A stretch of DNA of 64,000 nucleotides from Pleomorphomonas koreensis DSM 23070 (GCF_000425185.1 NZ_AULH01000011.1:124001-188000), one strand, 5' to 3'; counted from the stretch's first letter, positions 47,504 through 56,497 are shown. The notes: a model not told the origin generated them from the letters alone. Made by a program: numbers and translations.

Positions 47504-48698
47504 GCAATGCTCCCAAGTTCACGATATCCTCGATCGATATAGACCCGATCGTCCTGTACCACCAGCCGGCGAACATCTCGGCGAAGCCGTCGAGCGCCCG
47601 CTGCCGCAGCTCGCCGCGCGTCACGTCGGCGGCGGCCATCAGCGGCACCGACTGGTAGAGGCGGTCGTCGACGCGCACCTCCAGGCGGGCAATCGGCGCG
47701 CCGCGGCTGACCGGCGCCGGCACCGGCCCGTCATAGACCACGGCGAGGCGGAATTTCGAACGGTCGCCGGTCGGCAGCGTCAGGTTGACCGGCCCGCCGC
47801 CCGAAACGACGACGGCCACCTCCGGCACGGCGCCGCCGAATACCTTCACCTTGCCGATCTCGGCGCCCGGCGGGTAGAGTTCAAAGCGGCCATATTCGGA
47901 AAAGGCGCCCTCGATCAGCGCCTTCACATCCTTGTCGCGGTCGGCGAGCGAGCCGTAGCCGCTGGCGGCCAGCGTGACGCGGCGGTCGCCGCGGCCGGCG
48001 GCGATCAGCGCGCCGAAGCCGGCCGCCTCGTCGAAGGCCAGCATCATGCCGTCGACGCCCGGCAACTCCTTGATGAAGCGCGTCTTGTTGGTCTGGTTGA
48101 TCTTGTTCCAGAGAAAGTCCGGCTGACTGTAGAGCGCGTAGCGGTCGGGATAGGCGGCGCGGATGTGGCCGGCCAGCGCCAGCATGTCGGCGAGCGTCGT
48201 CCGGGCCTTCGGATCGGGATAGCCGGTAGGGTTGGCGAAGCGGCTGTCGGTGAGGCCGATGCGGGCGGCGTAGTCGTTCATGCGGAGGGTGAACGCGTCC
48301 TCCGAGCCGGCCAGCCCCTCGGCCAGGGCAATGGCGGCGTCGTTGGCGTAGTCGACGACGAGGCCGCGCAACAGGTCACCGACCGGCACGAAGGACTTGA
48401 CCGCCGCGAACATGGTGGTGACGCGGGCCGGCGCACCGCCGGTGCGCCAGGCGTGCTCGCTGACCGGATAGAGGGTGGCGTCGGTGATCTCGCCGGTCTT
48501 CAGAGCCTCGAAGACCACGGCGGCGGTGACCAGCTTGGCGAAGTTGGCCGGCGCGAAGGACTTGTCCTCGTCGCGGGCGATCAGCAGCGAGCCGGTGCTT
48601 TCGTCGTGCAGGGCAATGCGCGGCGCCACGCTTTCAAGCGCGGCAGCCGGACCGGATATCGCGGCCGACAGAAGAAACGCCAGAACGAGCCCACGCAT
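47484..48698 (-). CDS. D-alanyl-D-alanine carboxypeptidase homologue lacking all catalytic motifs
   Basis: A 404-aa exported protein of the DacA/S11 penicillin-binding-protein family. It has a signal peptide (MRGLVLAFLLSAAISGPAAA), the S11 core to about residue 270 and the C-terminal domain with an amphipathic membrane-anchor helix (MFAGWWYRTIGSI). Flanking core sequence is well kept (VVFEALKTGEITD, AIALAEGLAGSEDAFTLRMN, DSRFANPTGYPDP, RTTLADMLALAGHIR). The three active-site motifs are gone: SxxK reads NFAK (N52, 48543-48545), SxN reads YAN (Y117, 48348-48350), and KTG reads MLA (M219-A221, 48036-48044). It should therefore not cleave peptides or bind penicillin covalently. It sits between rlpA and tmk, the normal place for a dac gene in this order, and the reading frame is intact. 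Confidence 0.85.
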   Translation of the reverse strand: MRGLVLAFLLSAAISGPAAALESVAPRIALHDESTGSLLIARDEDKSFAPANFAKLVTAAVVFEALKTGEITDATLYPVSEHAWRTGGAPARVTTMFAAVKSFVPVGDLLRGLVVDYANDAAIALAEGLAGSEDAFTLRMNDYAARIGLTDSRFANPTGYPDPKARTTLADMLALAGHIRAAYPDRYALYSQPDFLWNKINQTNKTRFIKELPGVDGMMLAFDEAAGFGALIAAGRGDRRVTLAASGYGSLADRDKDVKALIEGAFSEYGRFELYPPGAEIGKVKVFGGAVPEVAVVVSGGGPVNLTLPTGDRSKFRLAVVYDGPVPAPVSRGAPIARLEVRVDDRLYQSVPLMAAADVTRGELRQRALDGFAEMFAGWWYRTIGSISIEDIVNLGALRGRHQG

Positions 48699-48766
48699 GA
48701 CGACGAAACCGGACCTCCCGCTTCCGGCGCCACGACCGCCCGTCCTTGCCACCGCTCGGAAACCGA

Positions 48767-50173
48767 TCAGCGCAGGAGACGGGCGCCTTGTACGCCGGCC
48801 GCCTCGGCCGCCGCGATCGCCTCATCCGGCGTCGCGGTCAGGGCCGTGAGGCGCATCAGCTTCATGTCGCGACCGCCGACCGTGACGTCGGTGACGACGG
48901 GCGTGCCATAGGAGGCGAGCGCGCCGCTCACCCGGGCGACGTTGTCAGGATTGCCGAACACGCCGAGCTGCACGACCGGACCGGCCGGCCGGGCGACGGC
49001 CGGTTTGCCGGCCATGCCCTCAAGCTTGCTCACCAGTTCGGAAAGACCCGTGCCGGCCTCGACGCCGTCGACGGCCTGATAGGCCTGCGACACGCGGTCG
49101 GCGGCATAGCCGGAGGCATTGGGCGGCAGCGGCGGCAGCACCGTGTCGCCAAACATCACCGTCGGCTGGAAGGCGTTGGCATCCGGATCGCTGTAGCTCA
49201 TGCGCGGCTGCGGCAGCGGCACGACCGGCGCGAACGTCGGCTCCAGAGCGGGGGCCAGCGCGGCCACCTGCGGCGCGGCGATGAAATCGGCCGGATCGGC
49301 GGAGGCGATGGTTACGTAGTCGAAGGTCTCGGCGGGGCGCGGCAGCGGCACCACGTCGATGGCCGGAGCCGGCGAGCCGACGAGGTCGGCCGTCGTGGCG
49401 GCGGCGGTGACGATCGGGGCGGCGGCGGCCGGCGCGGGCTTCGGCGCATCCGAACCACCGAAGACGTGCATCATGGTCTTCACGCCCGGCAGCGCCTCGA
49501 CGGCGGCGACCATGACGTTCGGCTTGTCCGCTTCCGGCTGCTGCAGCGACGGGCCGCGATAGGAGGCGAGCAGGAAGGCGGTGTCGTCGCCCTCGGTCGC
49601 CGCCGGGCCGACGTATTCGACGCGAACCTTGGCGACGCCGGCCTGCTTGACGCCGAGCATGTCGGCGGCGCGCTGCGACATGTCGAGCACGCGATTGGAA
49701 TGGAACGGGCCGCGATCATTGACGCGGACGATCACCGAGCGGCCGGTGGCGAGGCTGGTCAGCCGCGCGTAGGACGGCAGCGGCATGGTGGGATGGGCGG
49801 CGGAAATGGAGGCGCTGTCAAACACTTCGCCGTTGGCGGTGCGGCGACCGTGGAAATCGGTGCCATACCAACTGGCCAGGCCCACCACCTTGTAGTCGGG
49901 ATCGATCTTCGGAACGTAGGTCTTGCCGGCGATCCGGTAGGGCTTGCCGACCATGGCGCGACCGCCGCCCTTCGGCACCGCCTCGCCCATGGCGACGACG
50001 CGCGGACTGGGCGCCACGCCGTATCTCGGATCGATCTTCGCCTTGGCGGATTTCAGAGGGCCTTGCTCGGTTGTGCCGCAGCCCGCCACGCCGATCGCCA
50101 GAACCAGTGATGCGGACATCACCGTCAGAAGCGTTTTCGCCGTCGAGCGCTTGCCGTCTCGCCCTGCCGTCAT
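48767..50173 (-). CDS. rlpA: RlpA family septal ring lipoprotein / lytic transglycosylase
   Basis: A 468-aa lipoprotein (lipobox IGVAGC) with a double-psi beta-barrel domain at about residues 98-185: GLASWYGTDFHGRRTANGE carries the catalytic glutamate-type region, and VRVNDRGPFHSNRVLDMS the conserved Asp. It is followed by a long Ala/Pro-rich linker and a C-terminal SPOR domain (VVQLGVFGNPDNVARVSGAL). RlpA cleaves denuded glycan at division sites in some bacteria. The ATG at 50173 is chosen for the signal peptide and AAGGCG upstream. The degenerate carboxypeptidase gene follows by 68 bp. Confidence 0.9.
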   Translation of the reverse strand: MTAGRDGKRSTAKTLLTVMSASLVLAIGVAGCGTTEQGPLKSAKAKIDPRYGVAPSPRVVAMGEAVPKGGGRAMVGKPYRIAGKTYVPKIDPDYKVVGLASWYGTDFHGRRTANGEVFDSASISAAHPTMPLPSYARLTSLATGRSVIVRVNDRGPFHSNRVLDMSQRAADMLGVKQAGVAKVRVEYVGPAATEGDDTAFLLASYRGPSLQQPEADKPNVMVAAVEALPGVKTMMHVFGGSDAPKPAPAAAAPIVTAAATTADLVGSPAPAIDVVPLPRPAETFDYVTIASADPADFIAAPQVAALAPALEPTFAPVVPLPQPRMSYSDPDANAFQPTVMFGDTVLPPLPPNASGYAADRVSQAYQAVDGVEAGTGLSELVSKLEGMAGKPAVARPAGPVVQLGVFGNPDNVARVSGALASYGTPVVTDVTVGGRDMKLMRLTALTATPDEAIAAAEAAGVQGARLLR

Positions 50174-50494
50174 TCCGTACGCCTTGCCGTTCGAGCACTC
50201 ATCACCATCGCAGCTCCGGGAGGCTGACGCCGCCCGAAAGCCTTCAAACCGAGGCACCGCACCGAAGTGCGTTGGCTCAATTTAGAACGCCATCCCTAAC
50301 CTCTTGTTAAAGATGAGACGGCGGCTTGATGAAGAATCCCCTGGTCAATCCCTAGCGCCGCATTCCCGAGAGGAAATCGGCAGCGTGCATTTTGTACATT
50401 CGTTCGGCAGGTCCGTAAAGCCAGCAAAAGCTGCGTCCGGCAGTCTCCGTACACACCAAATGTTGTATTCAATCGTTATAGTCCGGCCGCACCG
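50174..50494. other. 321-bp intergenic region between parC and rlpA
   Basis: Lower in G+C than the neighbouring genes. It should contain the rlpA promoter on the minus strand and the 3' end of the parC transcript. I see no tRNA, no strong hairpin with a T tract and no convincing small gene. Short AT-rich stretches (CTCTTGTTAAAG near 50300, TTTTGTACATT near 50391) could be promoter parts. Confidence 0.4.
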
Positions 50495-52756
50495 TCAAAG
50501 ACCGCGCGGTCCGAAGCTGTTCGATTTCGGGAATCCCAGCGGCGGCAGGCGGCCGGCGGTGGCCCGATCGCCGATCCAGTCGGCGAGGTCGGTCATCGAC
50601 CGCTGGAAGACGCGGCCCGAGGCGTCGGTCCAGACGAGGCCGGCATGCGAGGCGAACACGCGCGCATCCGACACGCCGCCGTCCTTGAACTTCTGCAGCC
50701 GTACGCCCTTGCCACGCCCCATCTCCGCCACCTGCGACAGCGGGAAGATCAGGAACTTGCGATTCTCGCCGATGATCGCCACGTGGTCGCCGTCGGCCGG
50801 CACCATCAGTTTGGCCTTCTGCCCGGCGGACACGTTGAGCAGTTGCTTGCCCTTGCGCGTGGTGGCGACGAGGTCGGCCTCGGCGGTGACGAAGCCGTAG
50901 CCGTCCGACGACACCACCAGCAGCTTGCGCTCCGGCTTATGCACGAAGACGTCGACCACATCGGCGCCGTCGTCCATGTCGACCATCAGGCGGATCGGCT
51001 CGCCGGCCGAGCGGCCGCCCGGCAGCTTGTCGGCGCCGAGCGTGAACACCTTGCCGTTGTCGGCGTAGACGATCAGCTTGTCGGTGGTCTCGGCCTTGAA
51101 GAACAGCTTCAGCCCGTCGCCGGCCTTGAACTGGAGGCCCGAGACGTCGGAGATGTGGCCCTTCAGCGTGCGAATCCAGCCCTTTTCGGAGACGACGACG
51201 GTGATCGGCTCGCGCTCGATCAGCGCTTCCATCACGTCGCCGGCGTCGTGCTCCGAACCGTTGCCGAAGGTGGTGCGGCGCTTGCCGATCTTGCTGTCGG
51301 GGGCGAATTCCTTCTTCACCTCGCCGATCTGCCAGCGCACCGTCTTCCACTGCTTCTTGTCGGAGCCGAGCAGGCTCTCGATCTCGGCCTTCTCCCTGGA
51401 CAGCTCGGCGTGCTCCTTGCGGATCTCCATTTCTTCCAGCTTGCGCAGGTTGCGGAGGCGCATGTTGAGCACGGCGTCGGCCTGCGTCTCGGTGAGGCCG
51501 AAGGCGCGGATCAGCTCGGCCTTGGGCTCGTCCTCCTCGCGGATGATGCGGATCACCTCGTCGAGGTTGAGATAGGCGATGATGAAGCCTTCGAGCAATT
51601 CGAGGCGGGCGTTGATCTGGTCGAGCCGGTGCTGCGAGCGGCGGATCAGCACCTCGCGGCGGTGGTCCAGCCATTCGCGGAGTATCTGCCGCACGCCGAG
51701 CACGTTGGGCACCTGGCCGCGCGACAGCACGTTCATGTTCATCGGGAAGCGGCTTTCCAGTTCCGACAGGCGGAACAGCGCTTCCATCATCAGCTTGTCG
51801 TCGACGTTGCGCGACTTCGGCACGATGACGATGCGGACGTCGGTGGTCGATTCGTCGCGCACGTCCTCGATCAGCGGCACCTTGCGGTCGGTGATCAGCT
51901 CGGCGATCTTCTCGATCAGCTTGGCCTTCTGCACCTGATAGGGGATCTCGGTGACCACCGCCTGCCACATGCCGCGGTCGAGGTCCTCGCGGTGCCAGCG
52001 GGCGCGCACGCGGAAGCCGCCGCGGCCGGTGCGATAGGCTTCGAGGATCGACTCGGCGCTCTCGACGATGATGCCGCCGGTCGGGAAGTCGGGCCCACGG
52101 ATCGGCCCGGCGTCGCGGTCCACCAGCCCCTCGACCGGCGTTTCCGGCGCGTCGATCAGCTTGATCGCCGCGTCGCAGACCTCGGCGACGTTGTGGGTGG
52201 GGATGTTGGTGGCCATGCCGACGGCGATGCCGGCCGAGCCGTTGGCCAAGAGGTTCGGGAAGGCGCCGGGCAGCACCACCGGCTCCTTGTCGGCCTGGTC
52301 GTAGGTGTCGCGGAAGTCGACGGCGTCCTCGTCGAGCCCGTCGAGCAGCAGGCGGGCGACCTCGGTCATCCGCGCCTCGGTGTAGCGCTGGGCGGCGGCG
52401 CTATCGCCGTCGATGTTGCCGAAGTTGCCCTGGCCGTCGACCAGCGGATAGCGCTGCGAGAAGTCCTGGGCGAGGCGCACCATCGCCTCGTAGACGGCGC
52501 CGTCGCCGTGCGGATGGTACTTGCCGATGACGTCGCCGACCACGCGGGCGCACTTCTTGAAGGCGTTGCCGGGGTCGAGGCGCAGGAGGCGCATGGCGTA
52601 GAGGATGCGCCGGTGCACCGGCTTCAGGCCGTCGCGCACGTCGGGCAGCGCCCGGTGCATGATGGTGGAGAGCGCGTAGGCGAGATAGCGCTCTTCCAGC
52701 GCCTCCCGCAGATTGACCGGCTCGATGCCGTCGGAGGGAATCAGTTCCTTGCCCAT
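50495..52756 (-). CDS. parC: DNA topoisomerase IV subunit A
   Basis: A 753-aa type IIA topoisomerase subunit that decatenates daughter chromosomes. The breakage domain starts [20 protein letters not shown]; the catalytic tyrosine is in [12 protein letters not shown]. The C-terminal beta-propeller is short and lacks the GyrA box (QRRGGKG-type), which with length favours ParC over GyrA. ATG 52756 ([10 protein letters not shown]) is preferred over ATG 52792. Confidence 0.94.
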   Translation of the reverse strand: MGKELIPSDGIEPVNLREALEERYLAYALSTIMHRALPDVRDGLKPVHRRILYAMRLLRLDPGNAFKKCARVVGDVIGKYHPHGDGAVYEAMVRLAQDFSQRYPLVDGQGNFGNIDGDSAAAQRYTEARMTEVARLLLDGLDEDAVDFRDTYDQADKEPVVLPGAFPNLLANGSAGIAVGMATNIPTHNVAEVCDAAIKLIDAPETPVEGLVDRDAGPIRGPDFPTGGIIVESAESILEAYRTGRGGFRVRARWHREDLDRGMWQAVVTEIPYQVQKAKLIEKIAELITDRKVPLIEDVRDESTTDVRIVIVPKSRNVDDKLMMEALFRLSELESRFPMNMNVLSRGQVPNVLGVRQILREWLDHRREVLIRRSQHRLDQINARLELLEGFIIAYLNLDEVIRIIREEDEPKAELIRAFGLTETQADAVLNMRLRNLRKLEEMEIRKEHAELSREKAEIESLLGSDKKQWKTVRWQIGEVKKEFAPDSKIGKRRTTFGNGSEHDAGDVMEALIEREPITVVVSEKGWIRTLKGHISDVSGLQFKAGDGLKLFFKAETTDKLIVYADNGKVFTLGADKLPGGRSAGEPIRLMVDMDDGADVVDVFVHKPERKLLVVSSDGYGFVTAEADLVATTRKGKQLLNVSAGQKAKLMVPADGDHVAIIGENRKFLIFPLSQVAEMGRGKGVRLQKFKDGGVSDARVFASHAGLVWTDASGRVFQRSMTDLADWIGDRATAGRLPPLGFPKSNSFGPRGL

Positions 52757-52811
52757 GGCACGATGGGTAGAATCACCCCCGTCCAAGTGCAACAGAAAGG
52801 CAAGCGGTCAT

Positions 52812-52837
52812 CGGGGACGGCGGCGACCTTGTCCCCG
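52812..52837 (-). terminator. Possible terminator hairpin after ybaK
   Basis: CGGGGAC and GTCCCCG form a 7-bp stem with a 12-base loop, 9 bp past the ybaK stop and upstream of parC. There is no T tract, so this is weak. Confidence 0.3.
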
Positions 52838-52845
52838 GATTGATG

Positions 52846-53322
52846 TCAATCCGCCACCAGCGGCACCGTCCTGGCGTCGAGCGCCTTCACCGCGTCGGCG
52901 GGCTTGAGGTGCACCTGAAGGCCGCGCTGGCCGCCGTTCATGTAGACGGTGGCGTGGGTGAGTGCCGCCTCCTCGAAGGCGGTGGGTACGCGCTTCTTCT
53001 GGCCGAAGGGCGAAATGCCGCCGACGTGGTAGCCGGTGACGCGCTCGGCGTCGGCCGGCTTCATCATGCTGGCCGACTTGCCGCCGAAGGCCGCCGCCAG
53101 CTTCTTCATGCTGACCTCGTGGTCGGACGGCACCACGACGCAGACCGGCCTGCCGTCGACCTCAGCCATCAGCGTCTTCAGGACGCGGGCCGGCTCGGCG
53201 CCGATCGCTTCGGCGGCCTGCATGCCGATGCGGTCGGCGTCGGGGTCGTAATCGTAGGTCACCGTCTCGTAGGCGACGCGGGCCTTGTCGAGGAACTGGG
53301 TGGCGCGGGTGGTTCTGGACAT
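52846..53322 (-). CDS. ybaK: Cys-tRNA(Pro)/Cys-tRNA(Cys) deacylase YbaK
   Basis: A 158-aa INS/YbaK editing-domain protein that removes cysteine mischarged onto tRNA-Pro. MSRTTRATQFLDKARVAYE, the conserved lysine region VLKTLMAEVDGR, and GGISPFGQKKRVPT with GGQRGLQVHL match the YbaK subfamily. It is 9 bp downstream of the alpha/beta hydrolase gene on the same strand. Confidence 0.92.
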   Translation of the reverse strand: MSRTTRATQFLDKARVAYETVTYDYDPDADRIGMQAAEAIGAEPARVLKTLMAEVDGRPVCVVVPSDHEVSMKKLAAAFGGKSASMMKPADAERVTGYHVGGISPFGQKKRVPTAFEEAALTHATVYMNGGQRGLQVHLKPADAVKALDARTVPLVAD

Positions 53323-53331
53323 GGCTGAACC

Positions 53332-54120
53332 TCAGGCCGGCCGCTCGGCCAGGAAGGCGGCGAGGCGGCGGTTGACGGTAACGGCCGCCTCGACATGCGG
53401 CAGATGGCCGACATCGGGAATGACGCAACGCTCGCCGCCGACCGCTTCGAGGCGTTCCTCGTCGAGCGGGTTGACGGCATCGCCCTCGCCCCAGACGACG
53501 AGGCGCGGCAGGCCGTTCGCTGCAACGGCGCGGAAAGCGGCGTCGGCCTCGGCGGAAATCGCCGTCATCGCCGCGGCGATGCGGGTCAGCGCCGCCCGCC
53601 GGCCGGGTTTTTCGAGGTCGTCGAGCACGTAGAGGGCAAGGCGGCGATTGACGAGGCTCTTCCTGACGAACAGGCGCTGCAACAGGTGCTCGGCCGCCTC
53701 GACGTCGGTCAGCGTCGGCAGCGTCTCGACGAAGACGCGCGGCACCGGCCGGCCGAGGCCGGAGGCGGCAAGCGCCGTCAGCGACCGCACGCGTCCCGGA
53801 TGGCGGGCGGCGAACACGCCGGAGACGGCGCCGCCGAGCGAATGGCCGACAAGGTCGACGCGATCGACGCCGGCCGCGTCGAGCGCTCTCAGGATGGCGT
53901 CGGCGAAGGCGGCGGCCGAGGGCGTCGCCCCCTCCGTCCAGGGCGAGGCGCCGTGGCCGGGCAGGTCGAGCGACCAGACATCGGCGACGGCGGAGAGCGC
54001 CGGCTGGTTGGCGGTGAAGGTGCGGCGGTCGGCGCCGAAGCCGTGGACCAGCAACAGCGGTGCGCCGTCGCCGCCGGAATGGTGGAGACGGACCTCGAAG
54101 GCGGAAGACGAGTCGGACAA
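53332..54120 (-). CDS. Alpha/beta hydrolase
   Basis: An alpha/beta-hydrolase fold protein of about 262 aa. The oxyanion region is LLLVHGFGADRRTF, the nucleophile elbow is LVGHSLGGAVS, the acid is in WGEGDAVNPL, and the histidine is in PDVGHLPHVEAA. It resembles the acetoin-dehydrogenase-E2-like and BioH-like hydrolases; the substrate is unknown. The start is uncertain: TTG 54120 has CCGGAGTTGCGA upstream and gives the usual N-terminal length, while ATG 54216 adds 32 unconserved Arg/Pro-rich residues. It is divergent from the Cys-rich gene. Confidence 0.8.
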   Translation of the reverse strand: MSDSSSAFEVRLHHSGGDGAPLLLVHGFGADRRTFTANQPALSAVADVWSLDLPGHGASPWTEGATPSAAAFADAILRALDAAGVDRVDLVGHSLGGAVSGVFAARHPGRVRSLTALAASGLGRPVPRVFVETLPTLTDVEAAEHLLQRLFVRKSLVNRRLALYVLDDLEKPGRRAALTRIAAAMTAISAEADAAFRAVAANGLPRLVVWGEGDAVNPLDEERLEAVGGERCVIPDVGHLPHVEAAVTVNRRLAAFLAERPA

Positions 54121-54220
54121 TCGCAACTCCGGAAAGGGATGCGCGGGACGCCGGCAGATTGGCGCCTCAGGCGCCGAAGGGCAAGGGCGAAAGGCACAAC
54201 GCCTAGTCACTTTCACTTAT

Positions 54221-54241
54221 ACTTGACTCATTAATTCAAGT
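54221..54241. promoter_or_regulatory. Inverted repeat ACTTGA-N9-TCAAGT, candidate operator
   Basis: A perfect 6-base inverted repeat in a short AT-rich island between the alpha/beta hydrolase gene and the Cys-rich gene pair. It lies 40-60 bp upstream of the latter, and it is positioned to control one or both. The N9 spacing excludes a standard FNR/FixK box (TTGA-N6-TCAA). Confidence 0.35.
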
Positions 54242-54281
54242 TATGCTCCCTATAAGGGAATCCAATCATCGGATGCCGATC

Positions 54282-54773
54282 ATGAACGCTCTCCACCCCT
54301 TGCCCGAAAGCTGGCCTGCTCAGGACGTCGAGGACCTCCTGATCCTCATCCGCTTCATCGGTGGCGGCAAACGGCGGGTAAATGGTGACCACCAGGACGA
54401 GGCGCTCGCCTGCCGCCGGCTGGTCGAGCGGGCGGCGCTGGTGCCGAAGCCGCGGGCACCGGGCGGCCACGCCGTCAGCCTGGTCGGCATGTCCAGGCTC
54501 TACCGCTTCGTGCATGCGCCGGTCGGCGCGGCGCCCGACCTGCCGATCGACCGCGAGATCGAGGTGCGGCGCGAGTTGCTGGACGCGCTCGACCCGCCCG
54601 ACCGCGGCGAGGTGGAGGCGCGGCTCTGCGCCGAGCTGGTGGAGATGCGGGCCGGCGTCTTCCGCTGCGTCCATGCCGACCTCTGCGCCGGGCGCGGTTG
54701 CCCCTTCGAGATGGAGGTGACGGCCGACGCCCTCGATCGCGCCCTCTGCGTTCTGCTGCCCAAGGGAAACTGA
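54282..54773 (+). CDS. Cys-rich protein of unknown function (partner of the DUF2325 gene)
   Basis: A 163-aa protein without a family I can name. The N-terminal half is helical (WPAQDVEDLLILIRFIGGGK). The C-terminal third holds a cysteine cluster, FRCVHADLCAGRGCPF (C129, C135, C140, with H131), plus C116 and C156, suggesting a metal or Fe-S site. It ends 1 bp before the DUF2325 gene, so the two are coupled. The start is not certain; ATGs at 54243, 54273 and 54282 are in frame, and 54282 has GGA at the best distance. Confidence 0.65.
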   Translation: MNALHPLPESWPAQDVEDLLILIRFIGGGKRRVNGDHQDEALACRRLVERAALVPKPRAPGGHAVSLVGMSRLYRFVHAPVGAAPDLPIDREIEVRRELLDALDPPDRGEVEARLCAELVEMRAGVFRCVHADLCAGRGCPFEMEVTADALDRALCVLLPKGN

Positions 54774-54774
54774 C

Positions 54775-55998
54775 ATGCCGGGCAAGCCCGTCTTTTCGCT
54801 GCCCGGCCCGATTGAGGCCGCCACGTCGCTCTCCTCCTTCTCTCCCGACCGGCCGCCGCTGCGGCCCCAGCGCCACGAGCGGCCGAAGATCTGGGAATTG
54901 CCGAAAAGCTGCCATTGCGTGACGCTCGGCACCTGCTTGACGCTGTCCGAACTGCGCAAAGCGGCGAAGCGCCTCGGCCTGTTCCACGGCATCGAGGAGA
55001 TGACCGACTACGAACTGCACGGCGCCTTCGTGCACGCCATGTCGAGCCGCAACCGCGCCTCCGGGGCCGTGCAGAAGCTGCTCGACGCCAACCACGCCGG
55101 CGCGGTGCGCAAGGCGTCGCGCTGCCGCTCGGAGGCGGAGCTGTCGGCCTTCTGGGATCGCGAGGTGGCCGAGGGCCAGATCGCCGGCGCCTTCTGGGCG
55201 GTGATGAGCCACGTCCATCTCGGCGGCGCGCTGGAGGTGCGGGTGTTCGGCGAGGTGCACATGATGTCGCATCTCTGCGGCGCCTCGCATCGCGGCGACG
55301 CTCGCGCCCGCTCGCTGGCCGAGCAGCAGGCCGCCGCCCTCGCCCGCCGGCTGGAACAGACGAACCTCGGCCACCTTGAGGCGCTCTCCGGCCGCGACCG
55401 GGAAATCGAGCGGCTGACCCGCCTGGTATCCGGCATCGAGCCCTTCGTGCGTGAGGCGGCCAGTCTGCGCGCGCGCGTCGCCGAGCTGGAAGGCGGCGGC
55501 GAAACCGCCCGCCTTGCCGAGGAGGCCGGCGATCTCGCCCGCCGGCTCGACCTCGCGCTGCGCCGTAACGATCGGCTCGCCGCCGAGGTGGATAGGCTGG
55601 CCGGCCGGCTCGCCGCCGCCGAGGCGCGGGCGGACGAACTTGCCGACCGGCTGGCCGACGCGCCGCGGGTCGCATCCTGCGCGCCCGACTGCCCGTTCAA
55701 CCTCGAAGGGCGCTGCATCGCCTATATCGGCGGCCGGCCGCGCACGGTGTCGCGCATGCGCGACCTCGTCGAGCGCTGTCGCGGCTCGCTGATCCACCAC
55801 GACGGCGGCGCCGAGCAGTCGGCCGAGGCGCTGGACGGCGTGCTGGGCCGCGCCGACGTGGTGATGTTCCCGGTCGACTGCGTCAGCCACACCGCCGTCG
55901 AGAAGCTGAAGACGCTGTGCGGCCGCATGAACAAGACCTACCTGCCGCTGTCCTCGGCGAGCTATTCGTCCTTCGCAAGCGAGTTGGGGCGGGTGTAG
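54775..55998 (+). CDS. DUF2325 domain protein with Cys/His-rich N-terminal region
   Basis: A 407-aa cytoplasmic protein. Residues 40-175 form an uncharacterised domain rich in Cys and His: SCHCVTLGTC (C46, C48, C54), MSHVHLGG (H146, H148) and VHMMSHLCGASH (H162, H166, C168, H172). Residues about 180-298 are a long coiled coil (RRLEQ, LARRLDLALRRND, EVDRLAGRLAAAEARADEL). Residues 300-407 are the DUF2325 domain, preceded by CAPDCPFNLEGRC (C302, C306, C314) and with YIGGRPRTVSRMRDLVE and FPVDCVSHTAVEKLKTLC. The composition suggests a metal- or redox-linked role, but function is unknown. It is coupled to the preceding gene, with nikR starting 55 bp downstream. Confidence 0.75.
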   Translation: MPGKPVFSLPGPIEAATSLSSFSPDRPPLRPQRHERPKIWELPKSCHCVTLGTCLTLSELRKAAKRLGLFHGIEEMTDYELHGAFVHAMSSRNRASGAVQKLLDANHAGAVRKASRCRSEAELSAFWDREVAEGQIAGAFWAVMSHVHLGGALEVRVFGEVHMMSHLCGASHRGDARARSLAEQQAAALARRLEQTNLGHLEALSGRDREIERLTRLVSGIEPFVREAASLRARVAELEGGGETARLAEEAGDLARRLDLALRRNDRLAAEVDRLAGRLAAAEARADELADRLADAPRVASCAPDCPFNLEGRCIAYIGGRPRTVSRMRDLVERCRGSLIHHDGGAEQSAEALDGVLGRADVVMFPVDCVSHTAVEKLKTLCGRMNKTYLPLSSASYSSFASELGRV

Positions 55999-56053
55999 CG
56001 GCTGAGGCTCCACCCTGCTAACCTCGCCGTTGCGACAACCGACGGAGAGCGAC

Positions 56054-56497
56054 TTGCAGCGGGTGACCATCACATTGGACGACGACCTCGTCGAGGAGAT
56101 CGACGCCTTCATCGCCCGGCGCGGCTACCAGAACCGCTCGGAGGCGATCCGCGACCTCGCCCGCACCGCTCTCGGCGAGCTGGCCACCACAGCCGATCCC
56201 GATCGGGAGTGCGTGGCCGCCGTCGTCTACACCTTCGACCACGAAAAGCGCGAGCTTGCGCGGCGGCTGGCCGCCGTGCACCACCATCACCACGACCTGT
56301 CGCTGGCCACCACGCACGTCCATCTCGATGAGGCCAACTGCCTCGAAGTGACGCTGCTCAAGGGCCGGGCCGGCGAGATCAGCCATTTCGCCGAGCATCT
56401 CACCGCCGAGCGCGGCGTCCGCTACGGCCGCATGGTGGTGGTGCCGATCGAGGGCAAGGGCGACCGCCCGGCACCGCACACCCACGATCACGACTGA
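56054..56497 (+). CDS. nikR: Nickel-responsive transcriptional regulator NikR
   Basis: A 147-aa ribbon-helix-helix/ACT-like repressor. It begins MQRVTITLDDDLVEEIDAF from TTG 56054, with CGGAGAGCGAC upstream; this matches the E. coli NikR N-terminus almost exactly, including DNA-contact residues R3 and T5. High-affinity nickel ligands correspond to H77, H88, H90 and C96 in HHHHHDLSLATTHVH and EANC. The C-terminal tail HTHDHD is extra. No operator is visible upstream of nikR itself; the operator lies between nikR and nikK, so nikR may be transcribed with the Cys-rich/DUF2325 pair. Confidence 0.95.
   Translation: MQRVTITLDDDLVEEIDAFIARRGYQNRSEAIRDLARTALGELATTADPDRECVAAVVYTFDHEKRELARRLAAVHHHHHDLSLATTHVHLDEANCLEVTLLKGRAGEISHFAEHLTAERGVRYGRMVVVPIEGKGDRPAPHTHDHD

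Noticed and set aside
47484-48698. Degenerate carboxypeptidase as a frameshifted or decaying pseudogene
   Set aside because: The frame is intact over 404 codons, the signal peptide and C-terminal anchor are kept, and only the active-site motifs differ. This fits a maintained non-catalytic protein better than decay.
50645-52843. 732-codon open frame on the plus strand opposite parC
   Set aside because: Shadow of parC. The composition is that of antisense translation of a GC-rich gene.
54223-54240. FNR/FixK box upstream of the Cys-rich pair
   Set aside because: The half sites TTGA and TCAA are there, but they are 9 bases apart instead of 6, so the site does not fit the CRP/FNR spacing.
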